Assembly: GCF_009846745.1 (NCBI RefSeq)
Contig: NZ_AQPF01000001.1
Span: 62,001 to 126,000, forward strand
DNA from: Alloalcanivorax xiamenensis
Lineage (GTDB): Bacteria; Pseudomonadota; Gammaproteobacteria; Pseudomonadales; Alcanivoracaceae
Length of the DNA stretch: 64,000 nucleotides
Reading direction: 5' to 3'
Shown here: in pieces, positions 16,075-25,368 of the stretch
How positions within the stretch are numbered: the first letter of the stretch is position 1
Layout: each line of letters begins with the position of its first letter
Program-made: the position numbers and the translations under genes
Notes under the pieces: generated by a model
Database searches by the model: none
Told to the model about the DNA's origin: nothing
Seen by the model: the letters and a program-made list of their open reading frames with translations, nothing else

Positions 16075-17079
16075 TCAGGCGCCCCGCACTTCCCGCTCGC
16101 CCAGCCGTTCACGCTGATGCGGCGTGGTGAAGTCCAGTTCCGGCCCGATCGAAATGATCCCGTTGGGGTTCACCGTCGGGTGACTGCGGAAATAATGGTG
16201 ACGGATGTGATCCATGTGCACGGTCTCCGCCACACCAGGTAGCTGATACAGTTCACGCAGCAGCCCGCTTAGATTCGGGTAGTCGCTGATACGGCGCCGG
16301 TCGCATTTGAAGTGGGTGACGTACACCGCATCGAAACGCACCAGCGTGGTCCACAGCCGCAAATCCGCTTCGGTGAGTGTATTACCCACCAGATACCGCT
16401 GTTGGTTCAGCCGTTGCTCCAATTCATCCAGGGTGTCGAACAGTGACACCACGGCCTCGTCATAGGCCGCCTGACTGGTGGCGAAACCGGCCTTGTAGAC
16501 GCCGTTATTGACGCGGTTGTAGACGGTGTCATTGATGGCATCGATCTCCGCGCGCAACGACTCCGGGTAATAGTCACCGGCCCGCGCACCCAAACCGTCA
16601 AAGGCCTGGGTGAGCATGCGGATGATTTCCGCCGACTCATTACTGACGATGGTCTCACGCTGTTTGTCCCACAGCACCGGCACCGTGACTCGGCCGGTGT
16701 AGTGCGGATCGGCTTTCAAATACAGCTCGTACAGCTTGCTCAGACGGTACAGCGGATCGCCCGTGGCGCCGTCGAAATCCGTACCCAGCTCCCAGCCGTT
16801 TTCCCGCATCAGCGGGTGTACCACGGAAACACTGATGTGTTCTTCCAGTCCTTTCCAGGCCCGCATTACCAAGGTCCGGTGAGCCCAGGGGCAGGCATGG
16901 GAAACGTACAGGTGATAGCGCCCGCTTTCCGCCTTGAAGCCACCCTCGCCACTGGGCCCGGCCTCGCCATCGGCGGTTACCCAGTTGCGGAATTGGCTTT
17001 CCGACCGCTTGAAGCGGCCACCGGTACTGTCGGTGTCGTACCACTTATCCTGCCATTTACCGTCCACCAATAATCCCAT
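16075..17079 (-). CDS. Glutathionyl-hydroquinone reductase
   Basis: A 334-residue Xi-class glutathione transferase (YqjG/PcpF type) that reduces glutathionyl-hydroquinones in the cytoplasm. The catalytic Cys63 is in SHACPWAHR, and the block SDYPNLSGLLRELYQLPGV is typical of the C-terminal domain, as is the TVNPNGIISIGP tail. An azoreductase gene lies directly upstream on the same strand, with 48 bases between, so a shared quinone-stress role is likely. Confidence 0.92.
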   Translation of the reverse strand: MGLLVDGKWQDKWYDTDSTGGRFKRSESQFRNWVTADGEAGPSGEGGFKAESGRYHLYVSHACPWAHRTLVMRAWKGLEEHISVSVVHPLMRENGWELGTDFDGATGDPLYRLSKLYELYLKADPHYTGRVTVPVLWDKQRETIVSNESAEIIRMLTQAFDGLGARAGDYYPESLRAEIDAINDTVYNRVNNGVYKAGFATSQAAYDEAVVSLFDTLDELEQRLNQQRYLVGNTLTEADLRLWTTLVRFDAVYVTHFKCDRRRISDYPNLSGLLRELYQLPGVAETVHMDHIRHHYFRSHPTVNPNGIISIGPELDFTTPHQRERLGEREVRGA

Positions 17080-17127
17080 GGTGCTCTCCTGACTTTGCCG
17101 GTTATTGCGTCAGCCGATCGCGGTGGC

Positions 17128-17736
17128 TTACAGGGCCGCCAGCGCCGCTTCGGTTTCCACTCGCGCCTTTTCCAGGGCTTCCTGCTTCACATCCTCACTG
17201 ATGTTCAAGCCCTCGGCGTGGATGAACCGCACGTCCTGAATGCCGATGAAATTGAAAATCGCTTTGACGAAGGTGGTGCTGGTTTCATGGGGCTGGCCCA
17301 CATGAAAACCACCGTGGGAGGCGAACACCCGCACCGGCCGGTCGGCCACCAGCCCTTCCGCACCGTTGGCGGTATAGCGGAAGGTCACTCCGGCTCGGGC
17401 GATGTGGTCAAACCAGGCTTTGAACTGGGTAGGCACGCCGAAGTTGTACATAGGCAGGCCCAGGACCACCAGATCCGCGGCGCGCAGCTCTTCCACCAGG
17501 ACGTCGGAAAACGCCAGGACCGCTTTCTGATCGTCATTCAGGCTGTCGCTGAACCCGCGCAGTGCGCCGGCCCGTTCCAGGTCCAGGTGTGGCACGCCGT
17601 CATTGGTCAGGTCACGCACCACCACTTCGGTGCCAGGGTGCCGAGCCTGGTAGGACTCGATGAAGGCCGCGGCCATCTGGCTGGACTGGCCCTGGTCGCC
17701 AAAGATGCTGCTTTGCAGGTAAAGAATCCGGGTCAT
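17128..17736 (-). CDS. azoR: FMN-dependent NADH-azoreductase
   Basis: A 202-residue flavodoxin-fold enzyme that reduces quinones and azo compounds with NADH. Visible motifs are LYLQSSIFGDQGQSSQ (phosphate-binding), the FMN-contacting PMYNFGVPTQFKAWFD, and SHGGFH. The start MTRILYLQ follows a GGAG site; an extension of 22 residues is unsupported. A LysR-type regulator is divergent and 97 bases away, and probably controls it. Confidence 0.93.
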   Translation of the reverse strand: MTRILYLQSSIFGDQGQSSQMAAAFIESYQARHPGTEVVVRDLTNDGVPHLDLERAGALRGFSDSLNDDQKAVLAFSDVLVEELRAADLVVLGLPMYNFGVPTQFKAWFDHIARAGVTFRYTANGAEGLVADRPVRVFASHGGFHVGQPHETSTTFVKAIFNFIGIQDVRFIHAEGLNISEDVKQEALEKARVETEAALAAL

Positions 17737-17833
17737 GGCTGCTGCTCCGTAATGATCGAATGACACCATTGTCTTTTCGTCTGATCCGATATAAAACAGC
17801 AACTATTCGAGCAATATCTTCGAAATATCTGAT
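17737..17833. promoter_or_regulatory. azoR/LysR divergent promoter region
   Basis: The 97-base gap is AT-rich, unlike the neighbouring genes, and contains closely spaced ATATC/GATAT words around a TTCGAA core near 17815. This is where a LysR-type regulator would bind. Exact operator limits cannot be set by eye. Confidence 0.4.
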
Positions 17834-18727
17834 ATGTCGACCAAAATCTCCCTGGACCAATGGCAAGCACTGATCGCGGTCGTGGACGAAGGCGGTTATG
17901 CCGCCGCCGCCGAGGCACTGGGCAAGAGCCAGTCGGCGATCAGCTATGCCGTACAGAAAATCGAGACCGAACTGGGTGTTCGCGCCTTCACCCTGGAGGG
18001 GCGGCGGGCCAAACTCACCGAAACCGGCGACATGCTGTACCGCCAGGCCAAACTGCTGCTGGAAGAAGCCGGTCGCATCGAACACTCGGCGATCCAGTCC
18101 AGCCACGGCTGGGAACCGCTGGTGCGTCTGGCTGCGGACGCTCTGTTTCCCCGTCAGCAAGCGCTTTGCGCTCTGGTCTCGCTGGCCGAGGAGAGCCCGC
18201 TGACCCGGGTGGAGTTCCAGGAAACCGTGCTGTCCGGTTCCGATGAAGCCCTGCTTCGGCATGAAGCGGACGTGGTGGTTACCGGCCGGGTACCGCCGGG
18301 ATTCATGGGCGATCATCTGATGCGGGTGCGCTTCATTGCCGTGGCCGCTCCGGATCATCCGTTGCACCAAAAGGGCGAACTGAGCCTGGAAGATCTGCGC
18401 GCGCACCGCCAGCTGGTGATCCGGGATTCCGGCAAGCGCCGCCTGGATTCCGGCTGGCTCGGCGCTGAGCAACGCTGGACCTTCTCCTACGGCGGTAGCC
18501 GGAGGGAGGCTCTGCTGCGCGGGCTGGGGTTCGCCTGGGCGCCGGAAACCGAGGTGGAAGACGATCTCAAAACCGGCAGCCTCAAACCTCTGCCGCTCAA
18601 GGAGGGAGGGGAACGTTACGGAGACCTGTACCTGGTCTACGCGGACGGGCAATACGCCGGCCGCGCCGCGCGATTCCTCGGTGAAAGCCTGAAAGCCAGT
18701 TGTCTGAACTTCGACGCTGACCACTAA
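17834..18727 (+). CDS. LysR-family transcriptional regulator
   Basis: A 297-residue regulator. The N-terminal winged HTH has the block GGYAAAAEALGKSQSAISYAV, and the C-terminal part is a periplasmic-binding-like effector domain. It is divergent from azoR and likely controls it, as LysR proteins often do with their divergent neighbour. The inducer, perhaps a quinone or electrophile, is inferred only. Confidence 0.88.
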   Translation: MSTKISLDQWQALIAVVDEGGYAAAAEALGKSQSAISYAVQKIETELGVRAFTLEGRRAKLTETGDMLYRQAKLLLEEAGRIEHSAIQSSHGWEPLVRLAADALFPRQQALCALVSLAEESPLTRVEFQETVLSGSDEALLRHEADVVVTGRVPPGFMGDHLMRVRFIAVAAPDHPLHQKGELSLEDLRAHRQLVIRDSGKRRLDSGWLGAEQRWTFSYGGSRREALLRGLGFAWAPETEVEDDLKTGSLKPLPLKEGGERYGDLYLVYADGQYAGRAARFLGESLKASCLNFDADH

Positions 18728-18774
18728 TCATACCCAGTCTATACTGAAGCTGGATTCACTCTGGAGGCGTTCCC

Positions 18775-19308
18775 ATGCGTAGTACCGTTGCTCTGATCCT
18801 TGCCCTCCTGCTCACCGGGTGTGTCGCGCCCGTGGTCATCGACCAGCGCGCGCAGACCGATTTCAGCCAATACCGCAGTTATGCCTTCGACCCTCCGAAG
18901 GAAGATCAGGAAGCGCTGAGCCTGGACGGCCAGCGCGTACAAAAGGCGGTGCGCGCGGCACTGGCCAACGGCCCGCTGCAACCCGCTGACGAGAGCAGCG
19001 CCGATCTGCTGGTGCGCTACCGCTTCGTTCCGGTGGACCGCTTCCAGGGCAGTTCCGTGCAGTTTGGCTTCGGTTTCTGGCGTGATCGCTACGGTCTGTC
19101 CACCACGACACCGGTGGAAGGACAAACCAACCAGGAATACCGCCTGCGGATCGCCCTGGTGGACCGCGGCGACAAGCAGGTGGTCTGGCAAGGTACCAGC
19201 CGCGATACTCTCTATTTCGAGATGGCCACGGAACGGCGGGCGGAGCGCATCGAGACCATGGTGCGGGAAATGTTCAATCGCTATCCGCCGGCGGCCACCC
19301 CAAACTGA
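18775..19308 (+). CDS. DUF4136 lipoprotein
   Basis: A 177-residue lipoprotein. The signal peptide ends in the lipobox LLTGC, so Cys16 is lipidated. The body has the DUF4136 pattern (DFSQYRSYAFDPP, DLLVRYRF and EYRLRIALVDRGDKQVVWQG) and is expected to sit on the inner face of the outer membrane. Function is not known. Its last 35 bases overlap the convergent histidine kinase gene. Confidence 0.85.
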   Translation: MRSTVALILALLLTGCVAPVVIDQRAQTDFSQYRSYAFDPPKEDQEALSLDGQRVQKAVRAALANGPLQPADESSADLLVRYRFVPVDRFQGSSVQFGFGFWRDRYGLSTTTPVEGQTNQEYRLRIALVDRGDKQVVWQGTSRDTLYFEMATERRAERIETMVREMFNRYPPAATPN

Positions 19309-20584
19309 CTCGCAGCCCGCCCGACGGACGGTTCTCCAGCCGCAGCCGCCCTCCGGTACGGGTCATGATGCTGGCGACAATGGCCAATCCCAAGCCATGG
19401 CCGCCGTCATGGCCATGCCAACCCCGATCCAGAGCACGCCGTTGCCGCGCCTCGGGAATACCGGGCCCCTGGTCAGCAACCGTCAGCCAGCACAGGCCCT
19501 CCTGCTCCTCGAACCCGATGCTGATCACGCCCTGCCGGGGGCTGTGGCGCAGCGCGTTATCCAGCACATTGCGTACGGCGATCCGAACCAGTCCTTCCGG
19601 TGCCAGCGGCGCCGATTGACCGCCCTGCGCCAGCTCCCGCCGGGCACCCTGGCCAGGAAACTCCTCCAATACACCGGCCGCCACTTCGGCCAGGGACGGG
19701 CAGGGCGGCGCCTCGCCGGGGACGCGGTCTTCACGCGCCAGCGCCAATAATTGCTCCAGGCTTCCTCCCAGCCTCACGGTGGCCTGCTCCGCCGCCGCCA
19801 GCGCCCGCTCCGCCTGTTCTCCGGAAGTAATCCGCGCCACCTGGAGCTGAGTGCGAATCGCCGCCAACGGCGTGCGCAGCTCATGAGCCAGGTTATCGGT
19901 CAGTTCCCGCTCCCGGGTCAGCGCGCGGCCACTTTGCGCCAGCCAATGATTCATTGACGCCACCATCGGCGCCAGTTCACCGGCTCCCGGGGCCAGTGTC
20001 AGCGGCCGGGCATCCTCCAGGTCTCGCGTCATCAATTGCTTACGCAGCGAGGACACCGGCTTGAGCGCCCGCCCCACCGCCCACCAAACCAGCGCCAGGC
20101 TGGCCAACAGCCCGGCCACCAGCGTCACTATCAGCATCACCGCCATACGATGCAGGAAACGGGTCCGGCCGCTAACGCGCTCGGCGGAAGCCACCCGCAG
20201 ATCACCCTCGGTGACGGTATAAATCCGCCAGGCCTCACCATCCAGCCAGCGCTCGCCGAAACCGTCCTCCGGCAACACCAACTCCCCCGGCGGCGCCCCG
20301 GCACTGCGCGCCAGAATCTCGCCGCGCAGCATGCTGACTTCGCAGGCGATGCCCTGGAAGGGCATGTCATCCGGGCGGTCCACGGCCTGATTCGGCGTCG
20401 CGCCGCTGGCGGTGATCAGCGACACCACCATCCGCGCCGAGGACGCCAGGCGATGGTCGAGCATATCCGACAGCCGGTCCCGGGTTTCACCATGCAGCCA
20501 AATCGCCAGGGGCAGCCATAACAGCGACAGCCCCAACCCCAGAGCCCAAAGCAGGCGCGCACGCAGGCTTCGTGCACGAATCAT
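19274..20584 (-). CDS. Two-component sensor histidine kinase
   Basis: A 436-residue inner-membrane kinase with two membrane helices (about 10-30 and 148-170), a short periplasmic domain, a HAMP-like linker, the dimerisation box with His234 in NLAHELRTPLAAI, and the ATP domain with NVLDNALRHSP, DQGPGIP and GGHGLGLAI. The architecture resembles QseC/PmrB-type kinases. It overlaps the response regulator gene by 4 bases. The periplasmic signal is unknown, but the divergent redox genes suggest a thiol or envelope-stress signal. Confidence 0.92.
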   Translation of the reverse strand: MIRARSLRARLLWALGLGLSLLWLPLAIWLHGETRDRLSDMLDHRLASSARMVVSLITASGATPNQAVDRPDDMPFQGIACEVSMLRGEILARSAGAPPGELVLPEDGFGERWLDGEAWRIYTVTEGDLRVASAERVSGRTRFLHRMAVMLIVTLVAGLLASLALVWWAVGRALKPVSSLRKQLMTRDLEDARPLTLAPGAGELAPMVASMNHWLAQSGRALTRERELTDNLAHELRTPLAAIRTQLQVARITSGEQAERALAAAEQATVRLGGSLEQLLALAREDRVPGEAPPCPSLAEVAAGVLEEFPGQGARRELAQGGQSAPLAPEGLVRIAVRNVLDNALRHSPRQGVISIGFEEQEGLCWLTVADQGPGIPEARQRRALDRGWHGHDGGHGLGLAIVASIMTRTGGRLRLENRPSGGLRVSLGWPPADSD

Positions 20585-21243
20585 GGCGGGCTCCCCAATC
20601 GGTAGCCTTCGCCACGCACCGTCTCGATCAGACCGTCCCCCAACTTGCGACGCAGGTTGTGAATGTGCACCGCCAGGGCGTTGCTCTCGACACCACCGGT
20701 CCAGCCGTACACACGGTCGGTAAGCTCGTCCACGGTCAGCAACCGCCCCCGGCTTTGCAGCAACGCTTGAAGCAGCGCCCGTTCACGGCGGGCCAGTGAA
20801 ACCGGTTGCTGATCCAGCCAGACTCGCTGCTGCCCCGGATCGAACCGCAGGCGGCCATATTCGATCCACGGCACGGCACGGCCCTGGGCGCGGCGCAGCA
20901 AGGCCCGCAGGCGCGCCACCAGTTCATCGAGATCAAAAGGTTTGACCAGATAATCATCAGCGCCGGCATCGAGACCATCGACTCTGTGGGCAACCCGGTC
21001 CCGGGCGGTGAGCACCAGCACCGGCTCGTCCCGCTGACGGCGCCGCCAGCGGCGCAGCAATACCAGACCGTCCTCATCCGGCAGCCCCAGGTCCAACACC
21101 ACCACATCGAAATGACAGCTGGTCAGCGCCTGATCCGCTTCCGCCGCGCGGGTCACCCACGCCACGGTAAAGCCGTGGGCTTCAAGGCCGGCGCTCACAC
21201 CGTCACCCAACAGGGCGTCGTCCTCCACCAGTAGTACGTGCAT
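20581..21243 (-). CDS. OmpR-family response regulator
   Basis: A 220-residue regulator with a receiver domain (acidic pair near residues 7-9, phospho-acceptor Asp51 in VVVLDLGLPDEDG, Lys in DDYLVKPFD) and a C-terminal winged HTH. It resembles QseB. The start codon is the first gene of the kinase operon. It is divergent from the membrane-TlpA/DsbG pair, with a REP-like pair in the gap. Confidence 0.93.
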   Translation of the reverse strand: MHVLLVEDDALLGDGVSAGLEAHGFTVAWVTRAAEADQALTSCHFDVVVLDLGLPDEDGLVLLRRWRRRQRDEPVLVLTARDRVAHRVDGLDAGADDYLVKPFDLDELVARLRALLRRAQGRAVPWIEYGRLRFDPGQQRVWLDQQPVSLARRERALLQALLQSRGRLLTVDELTDRVYGWTGGVESNALAVHIHNLRRKLGDGLIETVRGEGYRLGSPP

Positions 21244-21350
21244 TGTCTAGCAGACTCCAACGAACGAATCACCAGGACCTCCAGTCCCGGGTGCTCCAGA
21301 ATAACACCGCCGCATTAGCCAACCATTAACAGGGGCTGGCCAACACGGCT

Positions 21351-21420
21351 ATTCGCTGCCAAGGCAGCTTCCCACAGAGGGGCCAGGAAGCCGCTGTGGG
21401 AAGCTGCCTTGGCAGCGAAT
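21351..21420. repeat. REP-like inverted pair, copy B
   Basis: Units at 21351-21377 and 21394-21420 are perfect 27-base inverted copies with 16 bases between. Orientation is opposite to copy A: the GCGAAT ends point outwards. It lies between the response regulator and the redox genes. Confidence 0.85.
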
Positions 21421-21516
21421 GAGCACATCCCCAACTGCGGTTCGAAAGCCGCGGCGGGCTAATGGTGCGTTAATCCGCACCCTGCATACTGATCCGCATT
21501 GCTGGAGGAGCGGCGA

Positions 21517-22326
21517 ATGACCACCTTTACGTTGGGCCCGTTGGCCCTGCCATGGATGGCGATACCCTGGCTGGCTCTACTGCTGGGTGCCTGGCTGACC
21601 ACCGTGTGGCGACGACGACGCGGCCGGGCGGACGCCGAACCCCTGTTGTGGTGGCTGCTGATCGGCGCCCTGGTGGGGGCCCGCCTCGCCTTTGTCGCCC
21701 GCTACTGGGATCAATACGGCCTGAGCGGGTCGCTCCTGGACATCCGTGACGGTGGCTGGTGGTGGCCCGGGGGCGTTGCGGGCGCCGTCGTCGGCGCTGC
21801 TCTGGGATGGTTGCGTCATCGTCAGGCCGGCGGCGAACTGCTGCGGACCCTGACGGCGGGCGCCGTGGTCGCCGTGCCGGTACTGGCCGTGGTGATGGCG
21901 TTCAGCGGCGTGCGCCCCCCGGCCCCGGACGTGGCCCTGCGGGACCTGCAAGGGCGCACCGTCAGCCTTCTCGATGACGGTCCGGCCACGCTGACCGTGG
22001 TCAACCTGTGGGCCAGTTGGTGTCCGCCATGCCGCCGTGAAATGCCGGTACTGCAACGGGGGCAACAACACTACCCCGAGGTGGATTTTGTTTACGTCAA
22101 TCAAGGCGAGAGCGACAGCCGGATCCGCGCTTACCTGACGGAACAATCGCTGCGCCTGCAACGGGTCCTGGTCGATCCGCACAGTGATCTGCTGCGCGCC
22201 CTGGGCAGCAGCGCGCTGCCCACCACGGTGCTGATCGATGCCGACGGCCGCCTGGTTGGCAGCCATGTGGGTCCGCTTTCCGACGCCAGCCTGCGCCATC
22301 TGCTGGCCCCGTATATCAAGGAGTAA
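21517..22326 (+). CDS. Lgt-like membrane domain fused to TlpA thioredoxin
   Basis: A 269-residue protein. The N-terminal half has several membrane helices with a GALVGARLAFVARYW stretch reminiscent of prolipoprotein diacylglyceryl transferase. The C-terminal half is a TlpA/ResA-type thioredoxin domain with WASWCPPCRREMP. It is probably a membrane-anchored periplasmic disulfide reductase. Start ATG at 21517 follows GGAGGAG. Lgt residues needed for catalysis are not obvious, so the N-terminal half probably acts only as an anchor or electron conduit. The DsbG-like gene follows after 4 bases. Confidence 0.85.
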   Translation: MTTFTLGPLALPWMAIPWLALLLGAWLTTVWRRRRGRADAEPLLWWLLIGALVGARLAFVARYWDQYGLSGSLLDIRDGGWWWPGGVAGAVVGAALGWLRHRQAGGELLRTLTAGAVVAVPVLAVVMAFSGVRPPAPDVALRDLQGRTVSLLDDGPATLTVVNLWASWCPPCRREMPVLQRGQQHYPEVDFVYVNQGESDSRIRAYLTEQSLRLQRVLVDPHSDLLRALGSSALPTTVLIDADGRLVGSHVGPLSDASLRHLLAPYIKE

Positions 22327-22330
22327 CACC

Positions 22331-22921
22331 ATGCTTCGTTCATTATCCCTGCCGCTGTTGCTGGTGGCCGCCCTTTTCACCAGTACCACAACCCACGCCG
22401 AAGACCAGGCGGACCAGGCCGCCATGCAAGAACGGGTGTTCGGGATGCTGGAAAAAAGCCACTGGGTGGCGGAAGGCGCGGACGACCCGGAACGCGTGGT
22501 GTACATGTTCACCGACATGGAGTGCCCGTATTGCGCCAGCCAGTGGCAAATGATCCGGCCGTTTCTGCAAAGCGCGGACAATGATGTCCAGGTGCGTCAC
22601 ATCATCGTTGCCCTGATCAAGCCCACCAGTCTGGGCAAGGGCGCGGCGGTGCTCAATGCCAAGGATCCGCAAGCGGCTCTGAATACAGCCCAGGGTGATT
22701 TCGACCAAGGTGGCATCGAGCCGTTGCAGGACATCCCCGCCGAAGTGGAAAACGCCCTCCAGGCCAATACCATCCTGATGATGCAGCTGGGCTTGCGCGG
22801 CACGCCGGCGACTCTGTTCCTGGACCCGAACGGCCGCCTGCAGGCAGCGCCGGGACTGATGAACGAAGACGCCTTGGCCACTTACGTATTCCAGACCCGG
22901 CCGGCGCCGAAGGCGCCATAG
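22331..22921 (+). CDS. DsbG/DsbC-like periplasmic thiol-disulfide protein
   Basis: A 196-residue secreted protein with a signal peptide ending near THAED. The active site is MECPYC, and the cis-Pro region RGTPATLFLDPNGR is typical of DsbC/DsbG catalytic domains. It is shorter than full DsbG because the N-terminal dimerisation domain is small or missing. The role would be isomerising or reducing disulfides in the periplasm, fed by the preceding TlpA-type membrane protein. Confidence 0.85.
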   Translation: MLRSLSLPLLLVAALFTSTTTHAEDQADQAAMQERVFGMLEKSHWVAEGADDPERVVYMFTDMECPYCASQWQMIRPFLQSADNDVQVRHIIVALIKPTSLGKGAAVLNAKDPQAALNTAQGDFDQGGIEPLQDIPAEVENALQANTILMMQLGLRGTPATLFLDPNGRLQAAPGLMNEDALATYVFQTRPAPKAP

Positions 22922-22943
22922 CCGGTGGCACCGGGGGCCGGGG

Positions 22944-24227
22944 CTATCCGGCCAGCCAGCTCACCTCGCCATTACATACCGTACGGCGCACCGAGCCCGG
23001 CAACAGGGTATTGAACCAGGGTGAGTTACGGCCGCCGGAGAGCCAGCGTTCACTCATGACACGCTGTTCATCCGGCGCCACCACCGTCAGATTGGCCATC
23101 CGTCCGGTTTCCAGCTGACCCGCCGGAATGCCCAGGCAACGGGCCGGCGCCGCGGTCACCGCATCCAGCGCCCGATGTAGCGGCAGAGCCTCTTCCCGGA
23201 TCAGCTTCAGCACCAGCGGCAACAGCGTATCGAGCCCGGAAATACCCGGTCGGGTGGACGGGAACGGCGCCGCCTTGCTGAACGAACCCAGCGGTTGATG
23301 TTTGGAGCAAATGGCATCCAGAGTGCCGTCGGCCACGGCGTCCAGCAACGCCTGCCGGTCCCGCGCCGTACGCAGCGGAGGCATGACATGGCAATGGCTG
23401 TTGAAGCCTTCCAGAGCGGACTCATCCAACAAAAGGTGGTGAATACTCACATCCGCTGTAACCGGCAGCCCCCGTCGTTTTGCTTCCCGGATCAGGGCCA
23501 AGGAGTGGCGGCTGGAGATCTGCTGGAAGTGCGCCCGCACCCCGGTGGCTTCCACCAACAGCAGATCCCGGGACAGCGCCACCGATTCCGCCACCGCGGG
23601 AATGCCCGGCAGGCCGAGGCGGGCCGCCACGGCGCCATCATGGGCACACCCTCCGGCGGTGAGGGAGGCATCCTCCGGCCGGAACAGCACCAGCAGATCA
23701 AAGGTGGCGGCGTATTCCAGACAGCGCTTGAGCGTGAGCGAATCCGCCAGCGGCGCGCCGGCCTGGCCCACCGCGATACATCCGGCCTGGGCCAACGTCT
23801 GCATTTCCGCCAGATGCTCGCCCGCCAGCCCCTGGGTCAACGCCGCCACCGGCAGGGCCCGGGCAAAGTTGGCCTGCCCGGCTTGCTCCCGGATCAGACG
23901 CACCACCGCGGTACTGTCCACCGGGCCACAGTCCGGCTGCACCGCCATATGCGTGATGCCGCCGCCGGCGGCGGCGCGGCATTCCGAGGCCACGTCACCG
24001 GCCCAGGGACCCTCGCCGGGCAGAGACAGGTGCACGCAGCTGTCCACCAGGCCGGGAATCACCCACAGCCCTTCCGCTTCCATGATTTCCGCCCCGGGCG
24101 CGTCCAGGCTGGCGCCGACCCGCACCAGACGCCCCCCTTCCACCAACAGGTCGGCGACATCATCACGACCAGAGGCCGGGTCGATGACCCGTCCCTTGCG
24201 GATCAGCAGGTTGGCTTTAGTGTCCAT
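22944..24227 (-). CDS. pyrC': Dihydroorotase-like protein PyrC', likely non-catalytic
   Basis: A 427-residue amidohydrolase-fold protein. True dihydroorotases carry a His-x-His metal pair in PGLVDxHVHL; this one reads PGLVDSCVHLSLPG, so one ligand is Cys and the substrate Arg is absent. The later Asp-His site reads SKHQPLG. These losses fit the inactive PyrC' that assembles with PyrB in Pseudomonas-type aspartate transcarbamoylase. Start 24227 has AGGAGG at proper spacing; the ATG at 24233 abuts it. Overlaps pyrB by 11 bases. Confidence 0.92.
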   Translation of the reverse strand: MDTKANLLIRKGRVIDPASGRDDVADLLVEGGRLVRVGASLDAPGAEIMEAEGLWVIPGLVDSCVHLSLPGEGPWAGDVASECRAAAGGGITHMAVQPDCGPVDSTAVVRLIREQAGQANFARALPVAALTQGLAGEHLAEMQTLAQAGCIAVGQAGAPLADSLTLKRCLEYAATFDLLVLFRPEDASLTAGGCAHDGAVAARLGLPGIPAVAESVALSRDLLLVEATGVRAHFQQISSRHSLALIREAKRRGLPVTADVSIHHLLLDESALEGFNSHCHVMPPLRTARDRQALLDAVADGTLDAICSKHQPLGSFSKAAPFPSTRPGISGLDTLLPLVLKLIREEALPLHRALDAVTAAPARCLGIPAGQLETGRMANLTVVAPDEQRVMSERWLSGGRNSPWFNTLLPGSVRRTVCNGEVSWLAG

Positions 24228-25224
24228 GGTCATCCTCCTGAGCCGCGTCCAGACTTTCCTGGCCGCTGATGGCCATGGACATCACCGCCATGCGCACGGC
24301 GATGCCGAAGGTCACCTGGTTAAGGATCACCGAGCGGGGCCCGTCGGCCACTTCCGAAGCGATTTCCACGCCACGGTTGATCGGCCCCGGATGCATGACG
24401 ATGGCATCCGGCTTGGCGTGGCCGAGCTTTTCATTGGTCAGTCCGTAGAGACGAAAGAACTCGCCTTCACTGGGCAGCAGGGCGGAATCCATGCGCTCCC
24501 TCTGCAAGCGCAGCATGATCACCACATCCACATCCTCGATGCCCTGGACCATATCGGTGAATACGGTGGCGCCAAGCGCATCGGCGTCGGCCGGCAGCAA
24601 GGTGCGCGGCGCGATTACCCGCACTTCCTCGGCCCCAAGGATATTGAGCGCATGGATCTGTGAGCGGGCCACGCGTGAGTGCAGGATGTCACCGACAATG
24701 GCCACCTTGAGCCCCTCGAATCCGCCTTTGTAATGGCGGATGGTGTACATATCCAGCATCGCCTGGGTGGGGTGCGCGTGGCGCCCGTCACCGGCATTGA
24801 TGACCGCCACTCTCGGCGTTACCTGCTCGGCGATGAAAAACGGGGCACCGGAGTCCTGGTGGCGCACCACGAACATGTCCGCCGCCATCGCCTCCAGATT
24901 GCGAAGCGTATCCAGCAGCGTCTCGCCCTTGCTGGTGGCGGACTTGGCGATGTCCAGCGTGAGCACGTCCGCACTCAGGCGTTTGGCGGCCAGCTCAAAT
25001 GTGCTGCGGGTCCGGGTGCTGGACTCGAAAAACAGGTTGACCACGGTCTTGCCGCGCAGCAGCGGCACTTTCTTGATCGCCCGTCCACCGACGTCGACGA
25101 AACCGGCGGCGGTATCGAGGATGTCTTCCAAAAGCGGGCGAGACAGGTGTTCCACGGAGAGAAAATGGCGCAGCTTTCCATCATCGGTGAGCTGCACGCG
25201 GGAGGAGGGCGGCGCAAGCGTCAT
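24217..25224 (-). CDS. pyrB: Aspartate carbamoyltransferase catalytic chain
   Basis: A 335-residue enzyme that joins carbamoyl phosphate and aspartate, the first committed step of pyrimidine synthesis. Motifs are FFESSTRTRSTFE (carbamoyl phosphate), DGRHAHPTQAML, VGDILHSRVARS and HPGPINRG. The ATG at 25224 has TAAGG eight bases upstream; a GTG at 25257 would add 11 residues and resembles the N-terminus of Pseudomonas PyrB, so the start is uncertain. It is probably co-transcribed with pyrC' and pyrR. Confidence 0.95.
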   Translation of the reverse strand: MTLAPPSSRVQLTDDGKLRHFLSVEHLSRPLLEDILDTAAGFVDVGGRAIKKVPLLRGKTVVNLFFESSTRTRSTFELAAKRLSADVLTLDIAKSATSKGETLLDTLRNLEAMAADMFVVRHQDSGAPFFIAEQVTPRVAVINAGDGRHAHPTQAMLDMYTIRHYKGGFEGLKVAIVGDILHSRVARSQIHALNILGAEEVRVIAPRTLLPADADALGATVFTDMVQGIEDVDVVIMLRLQRERMDSALLPSEGEFFRLYGLTNEKLGHAKPDAIVMHPGPINRGVEIASEVADGPRSVILNQVTFGIAVRMAVMSMAISGQESLDAAQEDDHGH

Positions 25225-25368
25225 TCCTGAAACCTTATTTCCAGGGTCTGTGGGCACGGACAGAACCTATGGCATGCTCCGCGGCCGGAGGGCGCGGATC
25301 CGCCACATTCTAACTATTGACCGGGGCAGAATGCTATGGACCGGGGCACAATGCCAAGGATTACGACA

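Noticed and set aside
25225..25368. Pyrimidine-responsive attenuator or riboswitch before pyrB
   Set aside because: No convincing terminator/anti-terminator pair was seen; only a short tandem repeat of GACCGGGGCA.
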